This document shows positions 35,606-46,030 of a stretch of DNA of 60,663 bases, piece after piece (the first letter of the stretch is position 1; each line of letters begins with the position of its first letter). This DNA is from Pseudonocardia sp. (GTDB lineage Bacteria > Actinomycetota > Actinomycetes > Mycobacteriales > Pseudonocardiaceae). The notes under the pieces are model-generated. The model saw nothing but the letters and a program-made list of their open reading frames with translations. It did not search any database and was not told where the DNA came from. Location of the stretch: NCBI GenBank assembly GCA_019244295.1, contig JAFASX010000132.1:1-60663 (forward strand), read 5' to 3'. The position numbers were made by a program, and so were the translations under genes.

Positions 35606-36298
35606 TTACTCTCTCTCAGCCCGCACCCACATGGCGTCGACCAGCTCCGGGCCAAAGTGATGGACGGTCGGAGCAGGGACGCCGTGGACCTTGACCACGT
35701 AAGAGCCTCCATATGGAGCTCGTTCCACCAGCTCCACCATGGTGCCGAGGCAAATCCCCCGCGCGCTCAGATGACGCAGCATCCCGGGATCGGCATCGTC
35801 GACGCGGACCAGTTGACCGCGGCAACCTGGCTCGCTGGTCGATAACCGCTGCGCGTCACACGGAGCGATCTCGCCGTCCCTGGTCGGAATCGGGTCGCCA
35901 TGGGGGTCCACCCTCGGGTCGTCGAGCCGCTCGGCGATGCGGTCGAGCAGCCGGTCGGACACCGCGTGTTCGAGTACCTCGGCCTCGTCGTGGACCTCGT
36001 CCCAGGTGTAGCCGAGTTCAGCGACGAGATACAGCTCGATAAGCCGATGCCGGCGAACCACGCCCAACGCAACTTTGCGGCCCGACTCGGTAAGCGTGAT
36101 GCTGCCATAGCGCCGGTGTTCGAGCAGAGCTAGCTCGCTGAGCTTGCGCACCATGCCCGATGCGGATGACGGCAAGACCCCGAGCCGTTCAGCGAGTCGG
36201 GTCGTGGTGATCGCAGCCGTACCGCGCTCCTGCAGGGCGTATATCGCCTTGAGGTAGTCCTCAATAGAAGAGGAGTACCGCCCCCGCATGAGAGCCAT
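35606..36298 (-). CDS. mntR: DtxR/MntR-family metal-dependent repressor
   Basis: 230 residues. The N-terminal winged helix (SIEDYLKAIYALQERG, then TRLAERLGVLPSSASGMVRKL) and the dimerisation/metal domain (LTESGRKVALGVVRRHRLIELYL, EVHDEAEVLEHAVSD with the His and Glu metal ligands) are clear. An SH3-like FeoA domain closes the protein, as in IdeR-size members. It should repress mntH when Mn2+ or Fe2+ is plentiful. The ATG lies about nine bases after the prcA stop, so it is probably also read from the proteasome transcript. Confidence 0.92.
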   Translation of the reverse strand: MALMRGRYSSSIEDYLKAIYALQERGTAAITTTRLAERLGVLPSSASGMVRKLSELALLEHRRYGSITLTESGRKVALGVVRRHRLIELYLVAELGYTWDEVHDEAEVLEHAVSDRLLDRIAERLDDPRVDPHGDPIPTRDGEIAPCDAQRLSTSEPGCRGQLVRVDDADPGMLRHLSARGICLGTMVELVERAPYGGSYVVKVHGVPAPTVHHFGPELVDAMWVRAERE

Positions 36299-36307
36299 CA
36301 GCTAAGT

Positions 36308-37135
36308 TTAATGGCCCACCCGACCAGGCTCGCTGGCTGAAGCGGCAGGTTCGCCCTCTCGGGGTGCTTGGCCTGCCGGTGGTGTGGACTCGGTAGCGCG
36401 GTTCTCCGGCGGTAACAAGGCGGATAACGCCGCGCCGGTGATGCGGCGGAAAGCGCGCCGTGGCCGGCGGCGGTCCAGCACCGCGACCTCCAGGGCGCTG
36501 ACCCCCAACACTCGGTCGGAAGCACCGCCATTAGTTGCCGAACCGGTAGGTGCCGAGCCGCCCGGCGTGGCCGACTGCAACCCGCGAACAGCCACCGCAA
36601 CCGCGTCCGCCAGCTCCATTCCGGGCTGGTACGACTCGCGCAACCGAGCGCTGATCGGATCGGTCTGCCCACCCATCACCACAAACCGAGGCTCATCGGT
36701 AACCGAACCATCGTAGGTAATCCGGTACAGCTGGTCGCCGTCGGCGGTTGACCCGACCTCGGCCACGCACAGCTCAACCTCGAACGGCTTCTGCTGCTCG
36801 GTGAAGATGGCCCCCATGGTCTGAGCATAGACATTGGCCAGCCATTTACCGGTAACGTCACGTCGATCATAGGAATACCCCCGGATGTCAGCCGACCGGA
36901 TGCCGGCCGTGCGGAGGGTCTCGAACTCGTTGTAACGGCCGACGGCGGCGAACCCGATCCGATCGTAGATTTCCGACACCTTGTGCAGTGCGGTTGAGCG
37001 GTTCTCCGCGACGAACAGGACGCCTCCGGCATAAGCCAGCACGGTGACGCTGCGGCCTCGCGCAATGCCTTTGCGAGCCAGCTCCGAGCGATCCCTCATC
37101 ACTTGCTCGGCCGAGGCGTAGAACGGCAGCGTCAC
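36308..37135 (-). CDS. prcA: 20S proteasome alpha subunit
   Basis: 275 residues from the GTG at 37135 with CAGGAG eight bases upstream. The N-terminus [31 protein letters not shown] is the alpha-type gating segment and H0 helix, and the rest is the Ntn fold without a catalytic Thr. The Mpa ring docks on this alpha ring. The C-terminal 50 residues are Pro/Glu rich and probably disordered. It follows prcB after 132 bases that contain a tandem repeat. Confidence 0.95.
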   Translation of the reverse strand: MTLPFYASAEQVMRDRSELARKGIARGRSVTVLAYAGGVLFVAENRSTALHKVSEIYDRIGFAAVGRYNEFETLRTAGIRSADIRGYSYDRRDVTGKWLANVYAQTMGAIFTEQQKPFEVELCVAEVGSTADGDQLYRITYDGSVTDEPRFVVMGGQTDPISARLRESYQPGMELADAVAVAVRGLQSATPGGSAPTGSATNGGASDRVLGVSALEVAVLDRRRPRRAFRRITGAALSALLPPENRATESTPPAGQAPREGEPAASASEPGRVGH

Positions 37136-37180
37136 GTCTGATGCTCCTGGATCATCGAGTGCGGGTCGGGAACGGACCTC

Positions 37181-37276
37181 GGCTCAAGGCTGTGTTTAAC
37201 CATCGGCTCAAGGCTGTGTTTAACCATCGGCTCAAGGCTGTGTTTAACCATCGGCTCAAGGCTGTGTCTAACCACC
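37181..37276 (-). repeat. Four 24-bp tandem repeats between prcB and prcA
   Basis: Units start at 37181, 37205, 37229 and 37253. The first three are identical and begin GGCTCAAGGCTGTG on the plus strand; the fourth has two substitutions and overlaps the prcB stop codon. The fourth (prcB-proximal) unit is probably the ancestral sequence, and the other three arose from it by slippage or unequal crossover. They lie in the leader between prcB and prcA, upstream of the prcA ribosome site, where copy number could affect translation or mRNA stability. Confidence 0.92.
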
Positions 37277-38140
37277 AGGCCGGCTGAGCCGGTCCGTAAT
37301 CATTGCGCGGACTACCTCGCCGACCTCATCGTCGGGCCGGCGCACGGCGCCTTCGGCCGCATCGATAGTGACTACCTGCGGGAAGATTCGACGGGTCAAG
37401 TCGGGCCCACCGGTCGCGGTGTCGTCATCGGCCGCATCGTATATGGATTCCACCGCCATCCGGATCGCGGCGTCAACGCCGACGGAGGGATCGTACCGCT
37501 TCTTGAGCGCCGAGCGCGCGAACAAGGACCCTGAGCCAACCGCGTAGTAGCCCGCGACCTCCTCGGACTTGTTACCGGTGACATCGAAGCTGACGATCCG
37601 CCCAGCCTTGGCGGAATCGGTTGCATCCGGGTCATACCCGACAAATAGCGGGACCACCGCGAGACCCTGCATCGCGGCCCCCAAGTTGGACCGCACCATG
37701 CCGGCCAGTCTGTTGACCTTGCCGTCCAGCGACAGCGGTACACCTTCGATCTTCTCGTAGTGCTCGAGCTCGACGGTGAACAGCCGCACCACCTCCACAC
37801 CCACCCCAGCAACCCCAGCAATCCCAACAGCGGAATAGCCGTCGGTGACAAATACCTTTTCAATGTCACGTTGGGCAACCAGGTTACCAGCGGTGGCCCG
37901 ACGGTCACCGGCGATGAGCACCCCGCCAGTGAAGGCGACGGCCACGATCGTGGTGCCATGCACGATCTCCACACCGCCAGCAGGCACGTCCCCGAGCGCG
38001 CCCGGCACGATCCGCCCAGGCAACAGGTGGGGCGCGGCGGTGGCGACGAAGTCGGTGAACGACGGCGACCCGGGGGTGAAATAGGGCGCGGGTAAGGCCG
38101 CGTTCACCGGACTCATCGAACGGACCGACCTGGGCTCCAT
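37268..38140 (-). CDS. prcB: 20S proteasome beta subunit
   Basis: 290 residues with an N-terminal propeptide of about 62 residues cut before the catalytic threonine in [22 protein letters not shown] with its Arg and Asp, and [14 protein letters not shown], are further active-site and fold motifs. The mature subunit hydrolyses peptides inside the 20S barrel. The tail [11 protein letters not shown] is acidic. An inner ATG at 38116 is a possible alternative start. The stop codon lies within the fourth unit of a 24-bp repeat. Confidence 0.95.
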   Translation of the reverse strand: MEPRSVRSMSPVNAALPAPYFTPGSPSFTDFVATAAPHLLPGRIVPGALGDVPAGGVEIVHGTTIVAVAFTGGVLIAGDRRATAGNLVAQRDIEKVFVTDGYSAVGIAGVAGVGVEVVRLFTVELEHYEKIEGVPLSLDGKVNRLAGMVRSNLGAAMQGLAVVPLFVGYDPDATDSAKAGRIVSFDVTGNKSEEVAGYYAVGSGSLFARSALKKRYDPSVGVDAAIRMAVESIYDAADDDTATGGPDLTRRIFPQVVTIDAAEGAVRRPDDEVGEVVRAMITDRLSRPGG

Positions 38141-38196
38141 CGGTGCTCTTCGCTCCTTACTCAGTCACCTCGGCCGGCCGCGACACAGCGAAGGGG

Positions 38197-38394
38197 CTAT
38201 TCGCCGCCCTTCTGCACATAAGCCCGGACGAAGTCTTCCGCGTTCTCCTCGAGCACGTCGTCGATCTCGTCAAGGATCGTGTCGACGTCCTCACCCAGCT
38301 TCTCACGTCGCTCCTGGCCGGCTGGAGCGGCGCCCCCGTCGCCGTCGCCGTCGCCATCGCCGCCACCCTGTCGCTTGGTCCGCTCCTGGGCCAT
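38197..38394 (-). CDS. pup: Prokaryotic ubiquitin-like protein Pup, ending Gly-Gly-Glu
   Basis: 65 residues. The N-terminus has a repeated Gly-Asp run (residues 10-20), the middle helix EKLGEDVDTILDEIDDVLEENAEDF binds the Mpa coiled coil, and the C-terminus is VQKGGE. In M. tuberculosis Pup ends in Gln and must be deamidated by Dop; here the terminal residue is already Glu, so PafA can use it directly. Dop would then serve mainly in depupylation. The gene lies between dop and prcB in the same direction. Confidence 0.95.
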   Translation of the reverse strand: MAQERTKRQGGGDGDGDGDGGAAPAGQERREKLGEDVDTILDEIDDVLEENAEDFVRAYVQKGGE

Positions 38395-38499
38395 GACGCC
38401 TCCCGGTTCGTGGTCGGTACAGTGTGAACACTACCTAGCTGGACCCCGAAACACCCGTCCAACTTGCCAATCATGTCGCCGCATTTCATGTCGCGGTAT

Positions 38500-40017
38500 T
38501 CACCCCCGAGTCAGCGCAGCAACGAGTTCTTGAGCGGTTGGTGATGCGTCGATGAGCTTGCCCACGTGGTTGCGGGTGCCGCGCAGCGGCTCAAGCGTCG
38601 GAATCCGCACCAGCGACTCCCGGCCCAGGTCGAAGATCACCGAATCCCATGACGCGGCGGCTACTTCGGTCGGGTAGCGCTCCAGGCAACGGCCTCGGAA
38701 ATAGGCCCGAGTATCCTCTGGCGGGTTGCGCATCGCGGCCAGCACCTGTTCCTCGGTGACCAGCCGGCGCATCGATCCACGGGCCACCAGCCGGTTGTAC
38801 AGGCCCTTACTCAGCCGCACGTCGGAGTACTGCAGATCGACCAATTGCAACCGGGGGGAAGACCACGCCAGCCCGTCTCGGGCCCGGTAGCCCTCCAACA
38901 GCCGCAGCTTGGCCGGCCAGTCCAACCGGTCTGCGCACTCCATCGGATCCCGACCCAGCGCATCGAGCACCTCGCCCCAGATGGTCATCACCTCGGCCGT
39001 GACGTGGTCGACATCGTGGCCCTGGGTGTTGAAAACGTGCGCCTGGGCCCGCTCGTGGTAGGCGGATTGCAGATCTACGCCGGTCATCCGGCGACCATCG
39101 GCAAGCTCGACCTTGGTTTGCAGGCTCGGGTCTCGGCTGATGGTATGTATCGAGCGCACCGGTTCGGCCAACCGCAGGTCGTCGAACCGCTGCCCAGTCT
39201 CGATCATGTCAAGCACCAGCGCGGTGGTGCCCATCTTCAACAGCGTTGAGGTCTCCGCTAGGTTCGCGTCACCGAGAATGACGTGTAATCGGCGGTACTT
39301 GTCCGCATCCGCGTGCGGCTCATCCCGGGTGTTGATGATGCCGCGTTTGAGCGTGGTCTCCAGGCCGACCTCGACCTCGATGTAGTCAGCACGTTGGGAA
39401 AGCTGATAACCAGCCTCGTCACCGGTCGGGCCGAGCCCGACCCGACCCGACCCGCATATCACCTGCCGGGAGACAAAAAAAGGGATCAAACCCGTGATAA
39501 TCGAGGGAAACGTGGTCGACCGGGACATTAGGTAGTTCTCGTGACTGCCGTAGCTGGCGCCCTTGCCGTCGACGTTGTTCTTGTACAGCTGAATGATCGG
39601 CGCGCCCGGCACAGTGGCCGAACGCATCGCGGCCTCCTCCATCACCCGCTCGCCGGCCTTGTCCCAGATCACCACGTCCCTCGGCGTGGTCACCTCGGGA
39701 GTGGAGAACTCCGGGTGCGCGTGATCGACATAGAGCCGGGCACCGTTGGTGAGGATGACGTTCGCCGCGCCGAGGTCGTCAAGCTCCGAGTCGGTTCCGC
39801 TCGGGATACTCGGCGCCGACAAATCGAAGCCCCGGGCATCACGCAACGGCGACTCCACCTCGTAGTCCCACCGGGCCCGTTTGGCCCTGGGCAGCTCGGC
39901 CGCCGCGGCGTAAGCGAGCACCACCTGTGTGGAGGTGATGACCGGGTTCGCGGTGACATCGCCAGGCACCGATATGCCGTACTCGATCTCAGTACCCATG
40001 ATCCGCCGAGCGCTCAT
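38500..40017 (-). CDS. dop: Depupylase / Pup deamidase Dop
   Basis: 505 residues from the ATG at 40017 ([16 protein letters not shown]). The glutamine-synthetase-like fold shows [13 protein letters not shown] with the catalytic Asp, [14 protein letters not shown], and [17 protein letters not shown] loop around [15 protein letters not shown] matches the Dop loop that PafA lacks. It removes Pup from proteins. As this Pup ends in Glu, the deamidase step is not needed. A MarR-type regulator lies 66 bases upstream instead of mpa. Confidence 0.95.
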   Translation of the reverse strand: MSARRIMGTEIEYGISVPGDVTANPVITSTQVVLAYAAAAELPRAKRARWDYEVESPLRDARGFDLSAPSIPSGTDSELDDLGAANVILTNGARLYVDHAHPEFSTPEVTTPRDVVIWDKAGERVMEEAAMRSATVPGAPIIQLYKNNVDGKGASYGSHENYLMSRSTTFPSIITGLIPFFVSRQVICGSGRVGLGPTGDEAGYQLSQRADYIEVEVGLETTLKRGIINTRDEPHADADKYRRLHVILGDANLAETSTLLKMGTTALVLDMIETGQRFDDLRLAEPVRSIHTISRDPSLQTKVELADGRRMTGVDLQSAYHERAQAHVFNTQGHDVDHVTAEVMTIWGEVLDALGRDPMECADRLDWPAKLRLLEGYRARDGLAWSSPRLQLVDLQYSDVRLSKGLYNRLVARGSMRRLVTEEQVLAAMRNPPEDTRAYFRGRCLERYPTEVAAASWDSVIFDLGRESLVRIPTLEPLRGTRNHVGKLIDASPTAQELVAALTRG

Positions 40018-40083
40018 ACCCACGAGCCTACTTGTCTCGACCGACACTCTGGCTCGCGCCAGGCTGACCGTCCCTCGGTCAGA

Positions 40084-40572
40084 TCAGCAGCGCGCCCTCG
40101 GCAACGGCCAGGCTTCTTCCCCGCCCAGGTGTCTGGCCACCGCCTCGCTGATCTCTCCCAGCTGGATCACCTGCTCACGGCTGAGTTGGTCGAATAAGTG
40201 GGTGCGAACCGCTTCCACGTGCCCTGGCGCCGCAGCCTCAAGCGCGGCCAACCCCTCAGCGGTGAGCTCGGCCAACGCTCCCCGCCGATCAGTCGGGCAT
40301 TCCCTTCTGCGGATCCAGCCGGCCTCCTCCAGCCGGGACACCGCGTGGGACAGCCGGCTGCGCGAAGACATCGCCGAGCTCGCGAGCTGGCTCATCCGCA
40401 GGGTCCGGCCTGGTACCTCAGATAGCCGGACCAGAATCTCGTAATAGGTATGTGGGATACCCGCCTCGTTCTGCAACTGCCGGTCCAGCCGGTCCATCAA
40501 CAGCCGGTTCGCGGTCAGGAACGCACGCCAGGTGTGCTGCTCCTCGTCGTCCAGCCAGCGTGTGTGAGCCAC
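40084..40572 (-). CDS. MarR-family transcriptional regulator
   Basis: 162 residues, GTG start with GGAGG four bases upstream. Winged helix: TLRMSQLASSAMSSRSRLSHAVSRLEEAGWI, then RRECPTDRRGALAELTAEG. It is divergent from a broken yceI gene, and a symmetrical site lies between them (40589-40600), so it probably represses itself and formerly yceI. Its effector is unknown. It is set between dop and mpa, which are nearer to each other in many relatives. Confidence 0.92.
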   Translation of the reverse strand: MAHTRWLDDEEQHTWRAFLTANRLLMDRLDRQLQNEAGIPHTYYEILVRLSEVPGRTLRMSQLASSAMSSRSRLSHAVSRLEEAGWIRRRECPTDRRGALAELTAEGLAALEAAAPGHVEAVRTHLFDQLSREQVIQLGEISEAVARHLGGEEAWPLPRARC

Positions 40573-40588
40573 TCAACCTCCGGAATAG

Positions 40589-40600
40589 TTGAACATTCAA
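40589..40600. promoter_or_regulatory. Palindromic MarR-type operator
   Basis: TTGAACATTCAA has 5-base symmetric arms and lies 17 bases upstream of the marR start and 50 upstream of the yceI relic. AACATT at 40592 is repeated inverted as AATGTT at 40609-40614. Such AT-rich palindromes are typical MarR binding sites; binding is inferred. Confidence 0.55.
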
Positions 40601-40649
40601 TGTGTTTAAATGTTGTGTTTATAGACCCGCACCTGTGAGGAGATTACGC

Positions 40650-40954
40650 ATGACCGCCACCGCTACCGTTCAGTACGCAGCCGGAACCTGGGACATCGAC
40701 GCGGTTCACTCCGAGGTCGGGTTTGCGGTCCGCCATATGATGGTCAGCAAGGTCCGAGGCCGCTTCCGCGTTTTCTCCGGTGAGATCCGCACCGGAGCCC
40801 AAGCGGAACCCGAGTGGGCTTCTCCGCCACCGCGACGATCAACCGGAGCGACTTCGGGATCGACATCAAGCTCCCGATGGAGAGCGGCGGCGTCGTTGTC
40901 GGCGAGAAGGTGGACATCCACCTAGAGATCCAGGCTGTCCTGCGCACATCCTGA
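40650..40954 (+). pseudogene. YceI-family protein, internal deletion and frame change
   Basis: The first part (from ATG 40650, with GGAG upstream) encodes the YceI N-terminus: GTWDIDAVHSEVGFAVRHMM, then FRVFSGEI. Near 40813 the reading shifts, and a different frame then gives the true YceI C-terminus (GFSATATINRSDFGID, then EIQAVLRTS and stop at 40952-40954). About 100 codons of the beta-barrel middle that a normal 170-190 residue YceI has are missing. The frame that stays open after the junction gives a meaningless low-complexity tail. The gene is therefore dead or at most makes a short fragment. YceI proteins bind isoprenoid lipids. Confidence 0.85.
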
Positions 40955-41006
40955 AACACCTATCACCGCACGCCCTCACACTCCGCGGCGCCATCCAGCA
41001 TTCCGT

Positions 41007-41053
41007 GCGAACGGCACTCTCACACGCCAGATACGCGCGAAAATGCCGTTCGC
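41007..41053. terminator. Inverted repeat downstream of mpa
   Basis: GCGAACGGCA (41007-41016) and TGCCGTTCGC (41044-41053) are perfect 10-base arms with a 27-base loop, lying between the convergent yceI relic and mpa, 15 bases past the mpa stop. It could act as a bidirectional terminator, though the loop is long. Confidence 0.4.
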
Positions 41054-41067
41054 TCGTGCGGCGTCGG

Positions 41068-42873
41068 CTACAGGTACTGCCCGGTGTTGGACGCGGTGTC
41101 GATGGCCCGCCCGGACTCGGCGTTCTTGCCGGTGACCAGGGTGCGGATGTAGACGATCCGCTCACCCTTCTTCCCGGAGATCCTGGCCCAGTCGTCCGGG
41201 TTCGTAGTGTTGGGCAGGTCCTCGTTCTCCGCGAACTCGTCGACGATCGCATCCAGTAGGTGCTGCACGCGCAGGCCCGGCTGGCCAGTCTCCAGCACCG
41301 ACTTGATCGCCGCCTTCTTCGATCGGTCGACGATGTTCTGGATCATCGCGCCGGAGTTGAAGTCCTTGAAGTACAAGACCTCCTTATCCCCGTTGGCATA
41401 CGTGACCTCCAGGAACCGGTTCTCCTCCGTCTCGGCGTACATCCGCTCGACAACCCGCTGAATCATCGCGTCCATGCACGCGCTGCGGCTACCGCCGAAC
41501 TCGGCCATGTCATCGGCGTGAATGGGCAGGGTCTGGGTCAGGTACTTGGAGAAGATGTCCTTGGCGGCTTCGGCGTCCGGCCGTTCGATCTTGATCTTCA
41601 CGTCAAGCCGGCCGGGACGCAGGATAGCCGGATCAATCATGTCTTCTCGGTTGGAGGCACCGATCACGATCACGTTTTCCAAGCCCTCGACCCCGTCGAT
41701 CTCCGAGAGCAGCTGAGGCACGATCGTGGTCTCCACGTCCGAAGACACGCCAGAGCCGCGAGTCCGGAAGATCGAGTCCATCTCGTCGAAGAACACGATC
41801 ACCGGGGTGCCCTCGGAAGCCTTCTCCCTGGCCCGCTGGAAGATCAGCCGGATGTGCCGCTCAGTCTCGCCGACGAACTTGTTGAGCAGCTCCGGACCTT
41901 TGATGTTGAGGAAGTACGACCGTGCTTCACGCTGGTCGTCGCCTCGGGCCTTGGCCACCTGCTTGGCCAGCGAGTTCGCCACCGCCTTGGCGATCAGCGT
42001 CTTGCCGCACCCTGGCGGGCCGTAGAGCAGCACTCCCTTCGGCGGGCGCAGCTCGTACTCGCGGAACAGCTCGGCGTGCAGGAACGGCAGCTCGACCGCG
42101 TCGCGGATCTGTTCGATCTGCCGGCCGAGGCCGCCGATGTCTTCATAGGAAACGTCAGGGACCTCTTCCAGCACGAGATCCTCTACCTCGGCCTTGGGCA
42201 CCCGTTCATATGCGTAGGCCGCCTTGGTGTCGACCAACAGCGAATCCCCTGGCTTGAGGACCACCGCGTCCGGGTTGTCCGGGTCGGCGATCAGCGGGTC
42301 GGCCAGCCAGACCACCCGCTCCTCGTCGGCGTGACCGACGACCAGCGCACGAGTGCCGACGCCCGATGACTCCAGCAGCACCTCGCGCAGCGCGCAGACC
42401 TCGCCGATCCGCTCGTAGTCGCCCCCCTCGACAACGGTCAGCGCCTCGTTGAGCCGGACAGTCTGACCACGGCCTAGCCCCTCGACGATCACGGCTGGCG
42501 ATACCGCGACGCGCATCCGCCGCCCGGCGGTGAACACATCCACCGTCGAGTCCTCATGAGCGGCCAAGAACACCCCGTACCCGCTGGGCGGCTGCGCGAG
42601 GCGATCTACTTCCTCGCGCAGCGCGACCAGCTGGGCACGGGCTTCGCGCAGGGTCTCAGTGAGTTTCTCGTTACGGGCGCTCAACTGTGAGAGCCGGCTG
42701 GCCGACTCGGCGAGACGCTGCTCGAGAATACGCGCGTGTCTCGGCGACTCAGTCAGCTTGCGGCGTAGCAAGGCCACCTCGTCTTCGAGGAACCTGATCT
42801 GCGCCGCGGCTTCGGCCGCAGTGAGCTCCCGTCCATGCGTTGGGCGGCCCTCTGGCCCGTCCTGGTGGTTCAC
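41068..42873 (-). CDS. mpa: Proteasomal AAA+ ATPase Mpa/ARC
   Basis: 601 residues from the GTG at 42873, chosen because GGAGGGGAGG lies just before it; a GTG at 42900 would place that site inside the gene. Order: N-terminal coiled coil (about 25-95, [22 protein letters not shown] region) that binds Pup, tandem OB domains (about 100-240), then AAA+ core with Walker A GPPGCGKT, Walker [10 protein letters not shown] and the Arg-finger region RPGRLDVK. It ends in GQYL, the HbYX-like tail that docks on the proteasome alpha ring. It unfolds pupylated proteins into the 20S core. Confidence 0.96.
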   Translation of the reverse strand: MNHQDGPEGRPTHGRELTAAEAAAQIRFLEDEVALLRRKLTESPRHARILEQRLAESASRLSQLSARNEKLTETLREARAQLVALREEVDRLAQPPSGYGVFLAAHEDSTVDVFTAGRRMRVAVSPAVIVEGLGRGQTVRLNEALTVVEGGDYERIGEVCALREVLLESSGVGTRALVVGHADEERVVWLADPLIADPDNPDAVVLKPGDSLLVDTKAAYAYERVPKAEVEDLVLEEVPDVSYEDIGGLGRQIEQIRDAVELPFLHAELFREYELRPPKGVLLYGPPGCGKTLIAKAVANSLAKQVAKARGDDQREARSYFLNIKGPELLNKFVGETERHIRLIFQRAREKASEGTPVIVFFDEMDSIFRTRGSGVSSDVETTIVPQLLSEIDGVEGLENVIVIGASNREDMIDPAILRPGRLDVKIKIERPDAEAAKDIFSKYLTQTLPIHADDMAEFGGSRSACMDAMIQRVVERMYAETEENRFLEVTYANGDKEVLYFKDFNSGAMIQNIVDRSKKAAIKSVLETGQPGLRVQHLLDAIVDEFAENEDLPNTTNPDDWARISGKKGERIVYIRTLVTGKNAESGRAIDTASNTGQYL

Positions 42874-42989
42874 GGCGCCTCCCCTCCGTGTTCCGTTCAC
42901 ACACGGTACCTGGCTGCCGACATTGTTGCGGTAGGTCAGATCGGTGATCCAGCACTCAGCCGTATGAGAGCTTGACGTAGCCGCCGAAT

Positions 42990-43868
<879 letters not shown>

Positions 43869-43992
43869 TTATGCCCACTACCCGGTGACCGGACCACACC
43901 TATGACACAACCGATGTCAGTCGATTATGTTGACCTTCCTCGTGATATAGAAGCGCACTGATGTTTCAGGTGGGGACGGAGAGATTTTGACA

Positions 43993-45903
43993 GTGAACAT
44001 GGGTCAACGCTGCGCGCTTCCCGGCTGCTACGTCGTCATCGAGCCGGAGGCCGAGGGGCATCCGCAGCGTAAGTACTGCACGGCCGCACACCGGGCGCTC
44101 GCGCGGCAGATGCGCCGCGAAGGCACCGGCCGCTCAGCCAACGCGCTGCCGCTGGTACCGCCGTCGCCATCGCTGGCGGAGAACCCGGATATCGGTGGCG
44201 ACCACAAGCTGATCGCCAACGCCACCATCCACGGCGCCAGGAAAGCCGCGGTAATCACGGCCGCCAGCTTGCTGATGTCCAGCAGCGGCCTCATGGTGGC
44301 CAGCGCGCCAGCCAACCAGATCGGCGCGCTAGCCGCTGACCCGCTGTTCGAGCAACGGTGGGTACATCAAGCCCAGCTGGCCCTTGCCGCGTTGGATCGG
44401 CAGCTGACCGAGGCCGACCAAGCCGAGGAGAGTTGGAACTCGCTGACCCCGCAGCAGCGGGGTGACCAGGTTCCCAGCGCGGTACGAGCGCTGGGAGAAC
44501 GCCGGTCCCTGCTTCGCCGGCAACGCACCACGCTCACCTCGGAGCTCGCATCCTGGCAGTCGATGCGCGAGGTCAGTGGCCGGCTGGCCGAGACCGAGAA
44601 ACACGTGGCGAGCCTTGACCAAGCACTAGCCGCGGGTCCACGCGGACGTCTGCTCTCACCAGCCGAGTCCGAGGTATCGCGTCAGCTCAGGGAGCAGCGG
44701 GCCACGCGTGACCGCCAACATGCGGCCCAGGAACGAGAGCTAGCCGAGCTGCGGGAGGGCCTGCACAAGGCAATGGTCACCCCGCTGCCGACCGATGACC
44801 ACGGCACTAACTCGCTCACCTCAGCGGTACGCGAGCTGGTCAAACACCCCGACCGAGGCCGGTTACCGCATCCGTATCCCCCGCTGGATGGCAAGCCCGC
44901 TCAACCCGACATCACCGGGCGGAGGGAGACAGACCACCCAGGTCGCCAGAATATCGAAACCAGCGCACCTCCGACGCCTGGTCGAGCTCACCCCGAGCCG
45001 TCGACCAGCTCCGGTTCGTACGGCGCCCCTCCCTCACCCAGCGGCCCTCGATTGATCGACGGTTCCTCGGCGGCAAGCGCGACGGAGACTCGCTCGGCAC
45101 CGCTTAACAGGGCCGAGCACGACGGCGTCCTCCACAACGGCGTCCTCGGTGGCACCATCCGGCACGGCAAGCGCTTTGACAGCCTTATCCTGCCAGGTCG
45201 GGATACCGACTCCAGCCGTCCCGGCAGCGCCGACCCAACGAACAGGCACAGATCCAGCACGTCGGCCGAGGTGCACGGCGCCACCGCGCACACCCAGCCT
45301 GACTACACCAGAGCGGTCAGTAGAGCGGTCGCGCACAACCCAGAGCGCTCGACGTCCCACTCCGCCAAGCTCGCTAGCCCGGACAGGACCGATCAGAAGA
45401 TCGACAAGCATCAGCACCTGATGCCGCCCGACTTCGGCAACCAACGGCCGCAACCGCGGTCCCGCATCTCCTGGTCCTACACCGCCTCCATCCACTCAAC
45501 CTCTACGCATTCCTCGTCGACCTCTACCCATTCCTCGTCGCGCGCCTCCTCCACCAGGTCTTCGTCGTCACGAACCTCTTCCACCAGCTCGTACTTCTCG
45601 TCCTCCCGTAGCTCCTCCACCCCCACGTCTTCCCACACGTCTTCCTCCCGGGTGACTTCGACACACACTTCAACACACACTTCGTCGTACACCTCCTCCA
45701 CCCGGTCTTCCTCGTCCCATTCGTCCTCTTCGCACACGTCCGCCACCCGCATTTCGAACAGCGCCGACAGGAATACCGGGCGCTACTCCAGCCGCCACTC
45801 CAGCACAAGGGAGAGCCGCTATCGGTTCAGTGGTCAACACAACGGGGGCCTTGGCAACCGAGGCAACCGCTACCGGACGAGCGGTCGGTCGGGCCACAAA
45901 TAG
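43993..45903 (+). CDS. Unknown protein: Cys-His N-terminus, membrane helix, coiled coil, Ser/Thr-rich tail
   Basis: 636 residues from the GTG at 43993 with GGAGAG nine bases upstream. I do not recognise a family. Residues 6-40 hold Cys pairs (CALPGC, then YCTAAH) that look like a small zinc-binding fold. Residues 85-105 are hydrophobic (AAVITAASLLMSSSGLMVA). Residues 125-265 are charged and helical with Leu spacing, a likely coiled coil. Residues 290-490 are Pro/Ser-rich. Residues 495-595 are almost wholly Ser and Thr with scattered His (THSSSTSTHSSS), encoded by repeated TCGTC-type codons. It ends basic and Gly/Arg-rich. It interrupts the trmI/recB-like pair that is adjacent in M. tuberculosis. 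The low-complexity tail suggests an extended linker or a slippage-prone region. Confidence 0.7.
   Translation: MNMGQRCALPGCYVVIEPEAEGHPQRKYCTAAHRALARQMRREGTGRSANALPLVPPSPSLAENPDIGGDHKLIANATIHGARKAAVITAASLLMSSSGLMVASAPANQIGALAADPLFEQRWVHQAQLALAALDRQLTEADQAEESWNSLTPQQRGDQVPSAVRALGERRSLLRRQRTTLTSELASWQSMREVSGRLAETEKHVASLDQALAAGPRGRLLSPAESEVSRQLREQRATRDRQHAAQERELAELREGLHKAMVTPLPTDDHGTNSLTSAVRELVKHPDRGRLPHPYPPLDGKPAQPDITGRRETDHPGRQNIETSAPPTPGRAHPEPSTSSGSYGAPPSPSGPRLIDGSSAASATETRSAPLNRAEHDGVLHNGVLGGTIRHGKRFDSLILPGRDTDSSRPGSADPTNRHRSSTSAEVHGATAHTQPDYTRAVSRAVAHNPERSTSHSAKLASPDRTDQKIDKHQHLMPPDFGNQRPQPRSRISWSYTASIHSTSTHSSSTSTHSSSRASSTRSSSSRTSSTSSYFSSSRSSSTPTSSHTSSSRVTSTHTSTHTSSYTSSTRSSSSHSSSSHTSATRISNSADRNTGRYSSRHSSTRESRYRFSGQHNGGLGNRGNRYRTSGRSGHK
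45478..45745 (+). repeat. Low-complexity Ser/Thr-coding repeat
   Basis: Imperfect repeats built on CCTCTAC and TCCTCGTC blocks, for example two copies of about 20 bases near 45500 and 45521, code for Ser/Thr/His runs. The reverse strand reads as a long Glu/Val/Asp frame, which is a shadow. Such repeats can change length by slippage in multiples of three. Confidence 0.7.
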
Positions 45904-46030
45904 CCATCGCCACGGCCGGTGTGTTCGTCGTCAGGGGCGACAAGCCGATGTCGGCGCCGTATCGAGCCAGGTCCACGACGCCGACGACGGGGATGACAAA
46001 AATGTCGGACCGCTCACCTACTCTGGCCGC

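Noticed and set aside
34228..36298. mntH-mntR as recently transferred DNA
   Set aside because: Base and codon use look like the neighbours and there are no mobile-element traces at the borders.
37181..37276. CRISPR-like array
   Set aside because: The units are directly adjacent with no spacers, so this is a simple tandem repeat.
45477..45752. Acidic Glu/Val-rich frame on the minus strand
   Set aside because: It is the complement of the Ser/Thr-coding repeats; no start signal and low complexity.
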